A DNA stretch of 62,197 nucleotides from Methylobacterium aquaticum (GTDB lineage: Bacteria > Pseudomonadota > Alphaproteobacteria > Rhizobiales > Beijerinckiaceae). Below, piece by piece: positions 42,350 through 50,013 of this stretch. The notes below the pieces were generated by a model that was not told where the DNA came from, searched no databases, and saw only the letters and a program-made list of their open reading frames with translations. The position numbers and the translations under genes are program-made. The number at the start of each line of letters is the position of its first letter. The stretch's first letter is position 1. The DNA is taken from NCBI RefSeq assembly GCF_001043915.1, contig NZ_LABX01000051.1, forward strand, positions 1-62,197, given 5' to 3'.

Positions 42350-43333
42350 ATGACGATTCGTTCGGATGGCCCAAGCCGGCGTGGCCTGATGCTCGGTGCC
42401 GCTGCCGCCGCGGTGACGGCCGGGCTGCCGGGCGCGGCGGGCGCCAAGGCGCCGATGCTGCGCAGCCAGAGCCCGTATTTCTACCGCTTCACCCTCGGCG
42501 ATGCCGAGGCCACGATGGTCTCCGACGGCACCCTGCCGCTCGGCGACCCCCATGCCAACTTCCTCGGCCTCACCCCGGCCGAGATGGACGCGCAGCTGAC
42601 CCGCAACTTCCTGCCGCTCTCGAACGCGGTGCTGGAGCAGAACATCCTGATCCTCAACACCGGCAGCAAGCTGGTGCTGTTCGATACCGGCATGGGCTCG
42701 CTCAAGCTGTTCGGGCCGACCACCGGCAAGCTGCTCAGCACGATGCGCCAGGCCGGCATCGACCCGAAGGACATCGACGCCGTGGTGATGAGCCATGCCC
42801 ATGTCGATCATTGCGGCGGCTGCGTCGGCGACGACGGCACGCCGCACTTCCCCAACGCCCAGTACTACATCTCGCAGGCCGATTTCGATTACTGGACCGA
42901 TCCCGCCAAGGTTCCGGCCTCGTTCAGCGCCTTCCTCGACACGGCCCGCAAGAACCTGCTGCCGATCCGCGACCGGCTGGTCTTCGTCAAGGACGGGCAG
43001 GAATTCCTCCCCGGCATCCAGGCGCTGGCCGCGCCGGGCCACAGCGTCGGCCATACGATGTTCATGATCACCTCGGGCAAGGACAGCCTCTGCTACCTCG
43101 GCGACCTGACGCATCACCCGGTGCTGCTGATGGAGAAGCCGCTGACCGAGTTCGCCTACGACACCGACCCGAAGCAATCGGCCCAGACCCGGCTCAAGAT
43201 GCTGACCATGCTGGCCAAGAACCGCATTCCAGTCCTGGCCTACCACTTCGCCTGGCCGGGCATCGGCCACGTCGCGGAGAACGGGCAGGGCGGGTTCCGC
43301 TACTATCCGCAGGCGATGAAGATGGACCTGTAG
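42350..43333 (+). CDS. Exported MBL-fold metallo-hydrolase
   Basis: A 327-residue metallo-beta-lactamase-fold protein with a twin-arginine signal (SRRGLMLGAAAAAVTAGLP, residues 9-27) ending near AGA. The metal motif is SHAHVDHCGG, followed by GHSVGHTMF, GDLTHHP and AYHFAWPG histidines. Substrate unknown: the group includes lactonases (quorum quenching) and esterases. Tat export with a folded di-metal site fits. RBS GGAGG upstream of the ATG. Confidence 0.88.
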   Translation: MTIRSDGPSRRGLMLGAAAAAVTAGLPGAAGAKAPMLRSQSPYFYRFTLGDAEATMVSDGTLPLGDPHANFLGLTPAEMDAQLTRNFLPLSNAVLEQNILILNTGSKLVLFDTGMGSLKLFGPTTGKLLSTMRQAGIDPKDIDAVVMSHAHVDHCGGCVGDDGTPHFPNAQYYISQADFDYWTDPAKVPASFSAFLDTARKNLLPIRDRLVFVKDGQEFLPGIQALAAPGHSVGHTMFMITSGKDSLCYLGDLTHHPVLLMEKPLTEFAYDTDPKQSAQTRLKMLTMLAKNRIPVLAYHFAWPGIGHVAENGQGGFRYYPQAMKMDL

Positions 43334-43367
43334 GGGGCATCGGGGCCGGCGCGTCACGCGCGCCGGC

Positions 43368-44021
43368 TCACCCCGCCTTCGGCCGCGGCCCGTAGGACTT
43401 GAACCGCTCCATCGCCTCCGCCACCTCGGCCTCGCTCAGAATGTGCGGCCGGCCGACCTGGAGCGCCACGGCATATTGCCGGCACAGGGTTTCCAGCTCC
43501 ACGGCGAGCCACAGCGCCTTGGCGAGGGTCGGGCCGGTGGCGATCATGCCGTGATTGGCGAGCAGGCAGCAGGTGCGGTCCTGAAGCGCCTCCAGCGCCC
43601 GCTGCGACAGTTCCTCGGTGCCGAACAGCGCGTAGCCGCCGCAGCGCACGGTCGGCCCGCCGGCGGCGGCGATCATGTAATGGGCCGCCGGGATGTCCTT
43701 CCGGCACATCGCGAAGGCGGTGCAGTAGGTCGGGTGGGCATGAACGATGGCCGAGACGTCGGGGCGGGCCCGCAGGATGTCGCGGTGGAAGCGCCACTCG
43801 GAGGAGGGCGCGAGGGGATGGTCGGCCCGGCCGTCCATCGTCATCGGCACGATGTCGTCGGGCGTCATCTCCTCGTAGGGCAGCCCCGACGGGGTGATGA
43901 GCAGGCCGTCGCCGAACCGCGCCGAGACGTTGCCGGCCGTGCCCTGGTTCAGGCCCTGATCCGCCATGCTGCGGCAGGTCGCGACGATGCCGGCGCGCAA
44001 CGTCGCTTCGGTGTCAGCCAT
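43368..44021 (-). CDS. Class II aldolase / fuculose-phosphate aldolase family
   Basis: A 217-residue zinc aldolase-fold protein: NQGTAGNVSARFGDGLLITPSG, SSEWRFHRDILRARPDVSAIVHAHPTY (metal His pair) and CLLANHGMIATGPTLAKAL (third His). It cleaves a keto-sugar phosphate to dihydroxyacetone phosphate and an aldehyde, or acts as a decarboxylase or epimerase. Its ATG overlaps the MFS stop by eight bases with AGGAGG inside that gene, and it ends the four-gene operon starting at 46965. Confidence 0.9.
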   Translation of the reverse strand: MADTEATLRAGIVATCRSMADQGLNQGTAGNVSARFGDGLLITPSGLPYEEMTPDDIVPMTMDGRADHPLAPSSEWRFHRDILRARPDVSAIVHAHPTYCTAFAMCRKDIPAAHYMIAAAGGPTVRCGGYALFGTEELSQRALEALQDRTCCLLANHGMIATGPTLAKALWLAVELETLCRQYAVALQVGRPHILSEAEVAEAMERFKSYGPRPKAG

Positions 44022-45345
44022 TCCCCGCCTCCTGTCTCTCCCTGGCGTCAGCCATAGAGTCTTGCCGCCGCCCGAGCCAGAGGCCGTTGACGAGCCAGGC
44101 CAGCGACAGCGGCACCGCCAGGACCGACAGGGCGGTGGCGCTCATCCCCAGCCACCCCACGAGCCCGTAGGACCAAGCGCCGACCTGGTCGCCGAGGCGG
44201 TACACCACCGTGTCGATGAAGGCTTTGGCCTTGTAGCGGTCCTCTCGCGGCAGCACGGTAAACAGCACCTCGCGCACCGGCCGGGCGATGGCGAAGTTGC
44301 CGGCCCGGCGCAGCACGCCGAACACCACCACGCTGGCGATGGTGGGCGCCACCGCGAGCAGCCCGAAGCCGAGCGCGCTGACGAGGGGCAGGATCGCCAG
44401 GGTGAGCCCGACGCCGAGGCGCCTGACGATCCGCCCGGTGAGGAAGAGCTGGATGCCGAGCGTCAGCACGTTCACCGCGAGGTCGACGCTGGCGAAGAAC
44501 GCCGTCTGCGAGCCGCGATCCGGGAAGCTGCGCTTCGCGATGCCGGCCTGCTCGAAGTAGAGGAAGGTCGAGGTGATCGAGAACAGGAGCAGGAACAGGC
44601 AGATGCCGAGCAGGTAGGGCGAGCCGAGCACCCGGCTGATCCCGGCGAACGGGCTGCCGCCGATCGCCTGAGCGGCCGCTCCCGGCTCGCGCGACAGGGC
44701 GTCGGAGATCCGCGACAGGCCCCGCAGGCTGATGACCGCCACTTCGAGGAGGGCGGCGGCGGCGAGCAGCAGGAAGGGAATCGGCACGTCCCGCGCCAGC
44801 ACGGCGGTGACGGCCGAGCCGGTGATGGCGCCGAGCGTCGCGCCCGCCGCGATGAAGCCGAACAGCCTCTTGCCCTGCTCGGTGTTGAACACGTCGACGA
44901 TCGTCGCCCAGAAGATCGAGACCACGAACAGGTTGAAGATCGACAGCCAGACGAAGAACACCCGGCCGATCCACACCGCCTCGTCGGGTCCGCTGCGATA
45001 CAGCACCACGGCGAAGACCAGGATGTTGGCGGCGAAGAAGCGGTAGGTGATCGGGATGAAGCGGGCCCGCGGCAATTGTCGCACCAGCCAGCCGAACGGC
45101 ACGTTGAGCACCAGCATGCCGATGAGGGTGGCGGTGAACAGCCAGGGCAGGTTCTCGAGCCCGCCGGCCAGCCCCATCTGGTCGCGGATCGGCCGCATCA
45201 CGTAGTAGGACGAGAGCAGCGCGAAGATGTAGAGCCAGGCCCAGCCGAGGGCCGGCACCTCCTCCGGCCGCACGTCGGTCAGGCGCCGGAGCCAAGCCGG
45301 CACTTTCACGCCGGCCTGCGCCGCCTGCGCGGCGTCAGGGGTCAT
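44014..45345 (-). CDS. MFS-fold transporter, NTP/NDP-exchange-like
   Basis: A 443-residue membrane protein with about 12 helices. The opening LLSSYYVMRPIRDQMGLAGG and the later AKAFIDTVVYRLGDQVGAW are typical of the MFS proteins that are annotated as NTP/NDP exchange transporter-like in free-living Proteobacteria. Transport substrate unknown. Its ATG overlaps the upstream reductase stop (ATGA) and its end overlaps the aldolase start, showing tight coupling. Confidence 0.8.
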   Translation of the reverse strand: MTPDAAQAAQAGVKVPAWLRRLTDVRPEEVPALGWAWLYIFALLSSYYVMRPIRDQMGLAGGLENLPWLFTATLIGMLVLNVPFGWLVRQLPRARFIPITYRFFAANILVFAVVLYRSGPDEAVWIGRVFFVWLSIFNLFVVSIFWATIVDVFNTEQGKRLFGFIAAGATLGAITGSAVTAVLARDVPIPFLLLAAAALLEVAVISLRGLSRISDALSREPGAAAQAIGGSPFAGISRVLGSPYLLGICLFLLLFSITSTFLYFEQAGIAKRSFPDRGSQTAFFASVDLAVNVLTLGIQLFLTGRIVRRLGVGLTLAILPLVSALGFGLLAVAPTIASVVVFGVLRRAGNFAIARPVREVLFTVLPREDRYKAKAFIDTVVYRLGDQVGAWSYGLVGWLGMSATALSVLAVPLSLAWLVNGLWLGRRQDSMADARERQEAGNG

Positions 45346-46055
45346 TCGGTGACCCCGAAAGCCTTGCGGGCGTCCTGCGCCGTGGCGTCGTGGCCGAAGC
45401 CCGGGCTGCCCATCTGGAATGTCCTTGCCGCGTCGAGGCCGCCGACCACCACCGGCTCGAAGCCGGCATCGCGCACCAGGGTCGACGCGACGCCGAGCGC
45501 CTGCTTGTCGTCGCCGGCGATCGGCACCGCCATCGCGGGCCCGCTGCGATGGGCATTCTGGGCGAAGAGCTTGTAGTTCGCCGCGTTGAAGGCCCGCACC
45601 AGCCGCGCGCCGGGCAGGTACTTGGCCGAGGTGGCGCCGATGCCGGCGCTCTCGGCCTCCGCCGCGAGATCACCGTCGCGCGCCTTCGTGGCGTTGCCGG
45701 CATCCAGCACGACCTTGCCCTTCAGGAGGCTGCCATAGGTCTTGCCCAGTTCCGGATAGGCCCGGTACGGCACCGCGATCAGCACCGCGTCGCCGAAGGC
45801 GAGGGCCTGCTCGACCGTGCCGGCCTTGGCGAGCGGCCCGAGCGTCTCGACGAGGGGCTTCAGATCCTCCGGGTGGCGTGAGGCGAACATCACCGGATGG
45901 CCGGCCTTGACCCACAGGCCCCCGATGGTGCCGCCGATATTGCCGCCGCCAATCACCGCGATCGGTGTCTTGGCATCCTGCGCGACGGTGGGGGCTGCGG
46001 CGAGTGCCCAGGAAAGCGCCCCGGCGAGCAGCAGCGTGCGGCGGTCACAGGCCAT
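45342..46055 (-). CDS. NADPH-dependent F420 reductase-like protein with N-terminal signal
   Basis: A 237-residue Rossmann protein of the NADP oxidoreductase/F420-dependent group: PIAVIGGGNIGGTIGGLWVKAGHPVMFASRHPE and KVVLDAGNATKARDGD. Unusually it begins with a twin-arginine-like signal (DRRTLLLAGALSWALAAAPTVAQ), implying export in a folded state. The same occurs in the preceding AKR. It overlaps the AKR stop by 11 bases and the MFS start by four. True cofactor and substrate are unknown; F420 is not expected in most Hyphomicrobiales, so it probably uses a different electron carrier or is only homologous. Confidence 0.82.
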   Translation of the reverse strand: MACDRRTLLLAGALSWALAAAPTVAQDAKTPIAVIGGGNIGGTIGGLWVKAGHPVMFASRHPEDLKPLVETLGPLAKAGTVEQALAFGDAVLIAVPYRAYPELGKTYGSLLKGKVVLDAGNATKARDGDLAAEAESAGIGATSAKYLPGARLVRAFNAANYKLFAQNAHRSGPAMAVPIAGDDKQALGVASTLVRDAGFEPVVVGGLDAARTFQMGSPGFGHDATAQDARKAFGVTE

Positions 46056-46965
46056 CGATGAACTCCTCCATCTTGCGGCGGGTCGCGGCGTCCGGCAGGC
46101 GGCCGCGGGCAGCGCCGAGATTGTCCTCGGCGTAGCGGACCTGCGCCGTGCCCGGCACCGGGCAGGTCACCGCCTCGTGCGACAGGACGTATTTGAGAAA
46201 GAATTGCGGCCAGCTCGCACACTCGAACTCGGCGGCCCAGGGTGGCAGCTCGCGGCCGCGCACCAGGTTGAACAGCCGCTCGCGCCCGAACGGCACGTTG
46301 ACCATCACGGCGATGCCGCGGTCACGCGCGAGAGGCAGGATGCGTGCGGCGGCCTGGCGGGCATCGACGGCGTAATTGACCTGGATCACGTCGAGCGTGT
46401 CCGACGTCATCAGGGCTTCGAGGTCGCCGTACTGCGTCTCGGCCCAGGTGGTGGCGCCGAGATAGCGGATGCGCTTCCTCTCCTTCAGTTCGCGCAGGAG
46501 CGGCAGCTGCGCCTGCGGGTCGATCAGGTTGTGGACCGCGATCAGGTCGATCCGGTCGGTGCCGAGGCGGCGGAACGACTGCTCGATCTGCGCCAGCCCC
46601 GCCTCGCGCCCGCGCGCCGCCACCTTGCTGCACAGGAAGACCTTGTCGCGAAGCTTTGTCTCGGCGAGGATCCGGCCCAGCACCTCCTCGGCCCGGCCGT
46701 AATCCGGCGCGGTGTCGATCACGGTGCCGCCCAAGGCGACGAACTTCGCCACGGTCTCGCGCAACGGCGTCATCGCGTCCGAATCCGGCGCCACGTCGTA
46801 GCGCCGCGAGGTGCCGATGCCGATTGCCGGCACCGTCTCGCCGGTGGAGGGGATCGGGCGGCGGATCAGGCCATCGCCCTGCGCCACGAGCCGGCCGGGT
46901 AGGAGGCCGGCCGCCAGGGAACACGCGAAGGAGCCGGCCAGCACGGCGCGGCGGTGGAGCGTCAT
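46045..46965 (-). CDS. Aldo/keto reductase with Tat-type signal peptide
   Basis: A 306-residue (alpha/beta)8 NADPH oxidoreductase: VPAIGIGTSRRYDV, GGTVIDTAPDYGRAEEVLG (catalytic Asp and Tyr), FLCSKVAARG (Lys), DLIAVHNLI (His), and PGTAQVRYAEDNL near the C terminus for cofactor. The N terminus MTLHRRAVLAGSFACSLAAGL has the RR and hydrophobic core of a Tat signal. Start ATG 46963-46965 follows AAGGAAG. First gene of the four-gene coupled run. Confidence 0.88.
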   Translation of the reverse strand: MTLHRRAVLAGSFACSLAAGLLPGRLVAQGDGLIRRPIPSTGETVPAIGIGTSRRYDVAPDSDAMTPLRETVAKFVALGGTVIDTAPDYGRAEEVLGRILAETKLRDKVFLCSKVAARGREAGLAQIEQSFRRLGTDRIDLIAVHNLIDPQAQLPLLRELKERKRIRYLGATTWAETQYGDLEALMTSDTLDVIQVNYAVDARQAAARILPLARDRGIAVMVNVPFGRERLFNLVRGRELPPWAAEFECASWPQFFLKYVLSHEAVTCPVPGTAQVRYAEDNLGAARGRLPDAATRRKMEEFIDGL

Positions 46966-47192
46966 GCGGGCTTCCTTTGCAACTCGTCGTTGGGGGGAGA
47001 GTAGGGCGCGGGGGGAGTCCTGCCCACGCCCGGCCCGCACACAAGAACTTGAGGGAAAGCAGTTGGGGATGGCGCGCGGAGCGTCCCCGCGTGGCGGGAG
47101 CGACATCGCGAGGATCGCCTCGCTCCCACCCTCGACCTCAGGATGAGGTCACCGATGGGAATGAGCGGTGCCGGCCGATCAAAGACGGGATT
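46966..47192. other. Gap between P450 and AKR genes with CTCAGGATGAGG hairpin
   Basis: 227 bases. GACCTCA (47134-47140) pairs with TGAGGTC (47144-47150) around a GGA loop, partly flanked by CGCTCCCA / TGGGA..GAGCG. It is the second copy of the motif seen at 25984 and 54907 and may terminate the P450 transcript. Confidence 0.55.
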
Positions 47193-48443
47193 TCACCCCA
47201 CCCGCGCCGGCAGGCGCAGGAAGCCGCGGAAGCGCACCCGCTGCGAGCGCTCCGGCACCCCGTCGAGGCGGTAATCCGGGAAGCGGGCAAGGAAGCGCGA
47301 CAGCGCGATCCGGCCCTCCAGCCGGGCCACCGCCATGCCGACGCATTGGTGGATGCCGCTGGCGAAGGCGAGGTGGCGGTTGGGGTCGCGGGTGACGTCA
47401 AAGGCGTCGGGGTCGGAGAACTGTGCGGGGTCGCGGTTGGCGGCGCCGATGCCGAGCGTGATCTGGGTGCCGGCCGGGAAGGCGCGTCCGTCGATCGCGA
47501 AATCCGCCGCGGCGACGCGGTTGCCGAGCTGGTTCGAACTCTCGAAGCGCAAGATCTCCTCCACGCCCTTGCGCATCAGGTCCGGCTCGGCGAGGAGCCA
47601 CGCCCGCGCGTCCGGATGCTCGGTCAGCAGATGCAGTCCGTTGCCGATCAGGTTGGTGGTGGTCTCGTGCCCGGCATTGAGGATGAAGATGCAGTTCTGA
47701 TGCAATTCCTCGGGCGAGAGCCGCTCGCCGCCGACCTCGCCCTGGATCAGGCGGGTGAGGATGTCCTTGTCCGGATCGCCCGGATGACGGCGGCGCTCCG
47801 CGACGAGGCGGTCGAGATAGGCCAGAAATTCGGTCACCGCCCGGTTGCCGGCGGCCTCGACCTGCCGCGACAGCACGGGTTCGAGGGCGCCGAGGATCGC
47901 CAGCGACCAGTCGCGCAGCGGCCCGCGCTCGTCCCGCGGGACGCCGAGCAGGGTGCCGATCACCTCGACGGGGATCGCCGCGGCGAAGTCCTCGATCAGG
48001 TCGATCCGGCCCCGCGCTTCCGCGGCGTCGAGAAGACCATCCACCAGCGCGACGATGCCGGCCTCCATCGCGGTGACGGCCCGGGGCGTGAGCGCGCCCG
48101 CGATGATGCGCCGGACCCGGGTGTGGCGGGGCGGATCGTTGAAGACGAGGCTCGTGGTGTGGTGGCGGTAGAGCGGGGAAGGCTCCGCCTCCGCCCGGAA
48201 CTCAGGACCGTTGAACTTGGCGCCGAACTCGACGGTCTTGTCCGAGCTGAAGGTCGCCGCGTCCTTGTAGACCCGCTCCAGGTCGGCGTAGCGGGTGAGC
48301 AGGATCTGCCCGTCGCCGAGTGGGTGGACCGGGGCGTGCTCGCGGAGCGCCGCATAGACCGGGTAGGGGTTCGCGATGAACCCCTCCGGCAGGCGCCGCA
48401 GATCGAACCCCTCGGCGAGGGCGGGGTCGCTCATCGGGGTCAC
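47193..48443 (-). CDS. Cytochrome P450
   Basis: A 416-residue class I-type bacterial P450. It shows LNAGHETTTNLIGNGL (I helix, oxygen-activation Thr), EEILRFESS (ExxR), FSDPDAFDVTRDPNRHLAFASG and the heme motif FASGIHQCVG with the thiolate Cys. Substrate unknown; no ferredoxin or reductase gene is adjacent. The first codon is GTG at 48443, overlapping the binding-protein stop (GTGA); an ATG at 48434 is the alternative. Sequence features resemble CYP families of soil bacteria that act on fatty acids or terpenoids (inference). Confidence 0.93.
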   Translation of the reverse strand: MTPMSDPALAEGFDLRRLPEGFIANPYPVYAALREHAPVHPLGDGQILLTRYADLERVYKDAATFSSDKTVEFGAKFNGPEFRAEAEPSPLYRHHTTSLVFNDPPRHTRVRRIIAGALTPRAVTAMEAGIVALVDGLLDAAEARGRIDLIEDFAAAIPVEVIGTLLGVPRDERGPLRDWSLAILGALEPVLSRQVEAAGNRAVTEFLAYLDRLVAERRRHPGDPDKDILTRLIQGEVGGERLSPEELHQNCIFILNAGHETTTNLIGNGLHLLTEHPDARAWLLAEPDLMRKGVEEILRFESSNQLGNRVAAADFAIDGRAFPAGTQITLGIGAANRDPAQFSDPDAFDVTRDPNRHLAFASGIHQCVGMAVARLEGRIALSRFLARFPDYRLDGVPERSQRVRFRGFLRLPARVG

Positions 48444-49663
48444 CCGCGCTCCTTCGGGGCGCAGGCCGGGTTCATCGGCAGGAACGCCTCGTCCTTCGGG
48501 ATGGTGCGCAGGACCTCGTAGAGGTCCCAGGGGCCCTTGGAGGCGGCAGGCTCCTTCGCCCGGTAGAGCACGGGGTCGTAGAGGAGGCGCCCGTCGGCCC
48601 GCAAGGTGGCGGGGTGGTCGAAGAACGCCACCGGCAGGGCCCGCATGGCCGCGTTGGCGGCGACCGCCTCGTCGGTGCCGGCCTGATCGACCGCCTTCAG
48701 GTAATGGCTGACGGCCGTGTAGATCAGCGCCTGGTTCTTCGTCGGCATCGCGCCGGTGCGCTCCTGGAAGCGTTTGGCGAAGGCGCGGGAGGCGTCGTTC
48801 TGATCCCAGTAGAAGGCTTCCGAGAAGGTCAGGCCGTGGGCCACCGGCAGGCCGAGGCCCTTGATGTCGGTGACGTAGACGAGGAAGCCCGTCAGTGTCT
48901 GGCGACCATTGGTCAGGCCGAACTCGTCCGCCTGCTTGACCGCCTTGGTGAAGTCGTCGCCGACGCTGGCGAAGGCGACCACGTCCGCCCCCGAGCTTTG
49001 CGCCTGGAGCAGGAAGGACGAGTAGTCGGCGGTGTTGATCGGGTGGCGCGAGGTGCCCACCACCTTGCCGCCCAGCGACTCGACGACCTGGGTCGCCTCC
49101 TTCTGCAACGCATGGCCGAAGGCGTGGTCGACGGTAATGAAGTACCAGGACTTTCCGCCGCGCTCGAACACCGCCCGGGCCGTGCCGGCGGTGAGCGCGT
49201 GGGTGTCGTCGGTCCAGTGCGAGCTGACCGGGGAGCAGGTCTTGGCGGTGAGATCGGAGGTCGCCGCCGCGGTGATCATCACCGTGCGGTTCTTCTCCTT
49301 GGCGACCGCCTGGACGGCCAGCGCGATCGCCGTCACCGGCAGGTCGACGATGGCATCGACCCGGTCGACGTCGTACCAGCGCCGGGCGATGCTGGAGGCC
49401 ACGTCCGGCTTGTTCTGGTGGTCGGCCGAGACGATCTCGATCGGCTTGCCCCGGACCGAGCCGCCGAAATCCTTCGCCGCCATCTCGGCGGCGGCCACCG
49501 AGCCGCGCCCGCCGCTATCGGCATAGGGACCCGAGAGGTCGGTCAGCACGCCGATCCGCACCAGATCGTCGGAGATCTGCGCCGCGGCCGGGCCTGCCAG
49601 CGGACCCGCGAGAGCCGCGAGCATCAGGACGGCCCCGCACAGGCGGGTGGTGAAACGGGTCAT
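48440..49663 (-). CDS. Periplasmic ABC solute-binding protein, Leu/Ile/Val family
   Basis: A 407-residue exported binding protein. Signal peptide MTRFTTRLCGAVLMLAALAGPLAGPAAA, then RIGVLTDLSGPYADSGGRGSVAAAEMA, EIVSADHQNKPDVASSIARRWYD, FGHALQKEATQVVESLGGKVVG. Ligands of this branch include amides, aromatic acids and short peptides as well as branched amino acids. No permease or ATPase gene is beside it, and it is translationally coupled to a P450 gene, which suggests it supplies the P450 substrate. The ATG at 49661-49663 follows GGGAGG. Confidence 0.9.
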   Translation of the reverse strand: MTRFTTRLCGAVLMLAALAGPLAGPAAAQISDDLVRIGVLTDLSGPYADSGGRGSVAAAEMAAKDFGGSVRGKPIEIVSADHQNKPDVASSIARRWYDVDRVDAIVDLPVTAIALAVQAVAKEKNRTVMITAAATSDLTAKTCSPVSSHWTDDTHALTAGTARAVFERGGKSWYFITVDHAFGHALQKEATQVVESLGGKVVGTSRHPINTADYSSFLLQAQSSGADVVAFASVGDDFTKAVKQADEFGLTNGRQTLTGFLVYVTDIKGLGLPVAHGLTFSEAFYWDQNDASRAFAKRFQERTGAMPTKNQALIYTAVSHYLKAVDQAGTDEAVAANAAMRALPVAFFDHPATLRADGRLLYDPVLYRAKEPAASKGPWDLYEVLRTIPKDEAFLPMNPACAPKERG

Positions 49664-50013
49664 CGGTCGGTTCCTCCCGGCGCCCGCGTCGTTCCCGCGC
49701 GTGGTCGCCCTGTCGTCGCTTCAGCCTTCACAACCGATCCGCGCCGGGCTGGCAAGGGGAACATCGCGGGATTCGCGGCTGGGCTTCCCGCCAGGGTCTC
49801 GGCGCGAAATTCGTTCTTCCTGCCGTCGCAAGAGCGCTTTCCGACCTTTGTGTCTCGCCCGGTGGAGAAAGCCGATGTAAGGACGACGTCAATCTGTTCG
49901 TGGCACTTGGGGAGGAGCGAGAGGCAAGTTACGCTTCGCCGTTGCCGCAGGGTCCCGCCATGCCGGTCGTGTGAGCCGGTGCCGACGCCGAGAGAGCCAT
50001 TGAGGTCGCCCGC
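49664..50013. promoter_or_regulatory. Divergent region upstream of binding protein and PAS-GGDEF-EAL
   Basis: 350 bases between two diverging starts. It holds low-information high-GC sequence with an AT-richer patch around 49800-49900. I see no clear promoter, repeat or gene in it. Confidence 0.35.
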
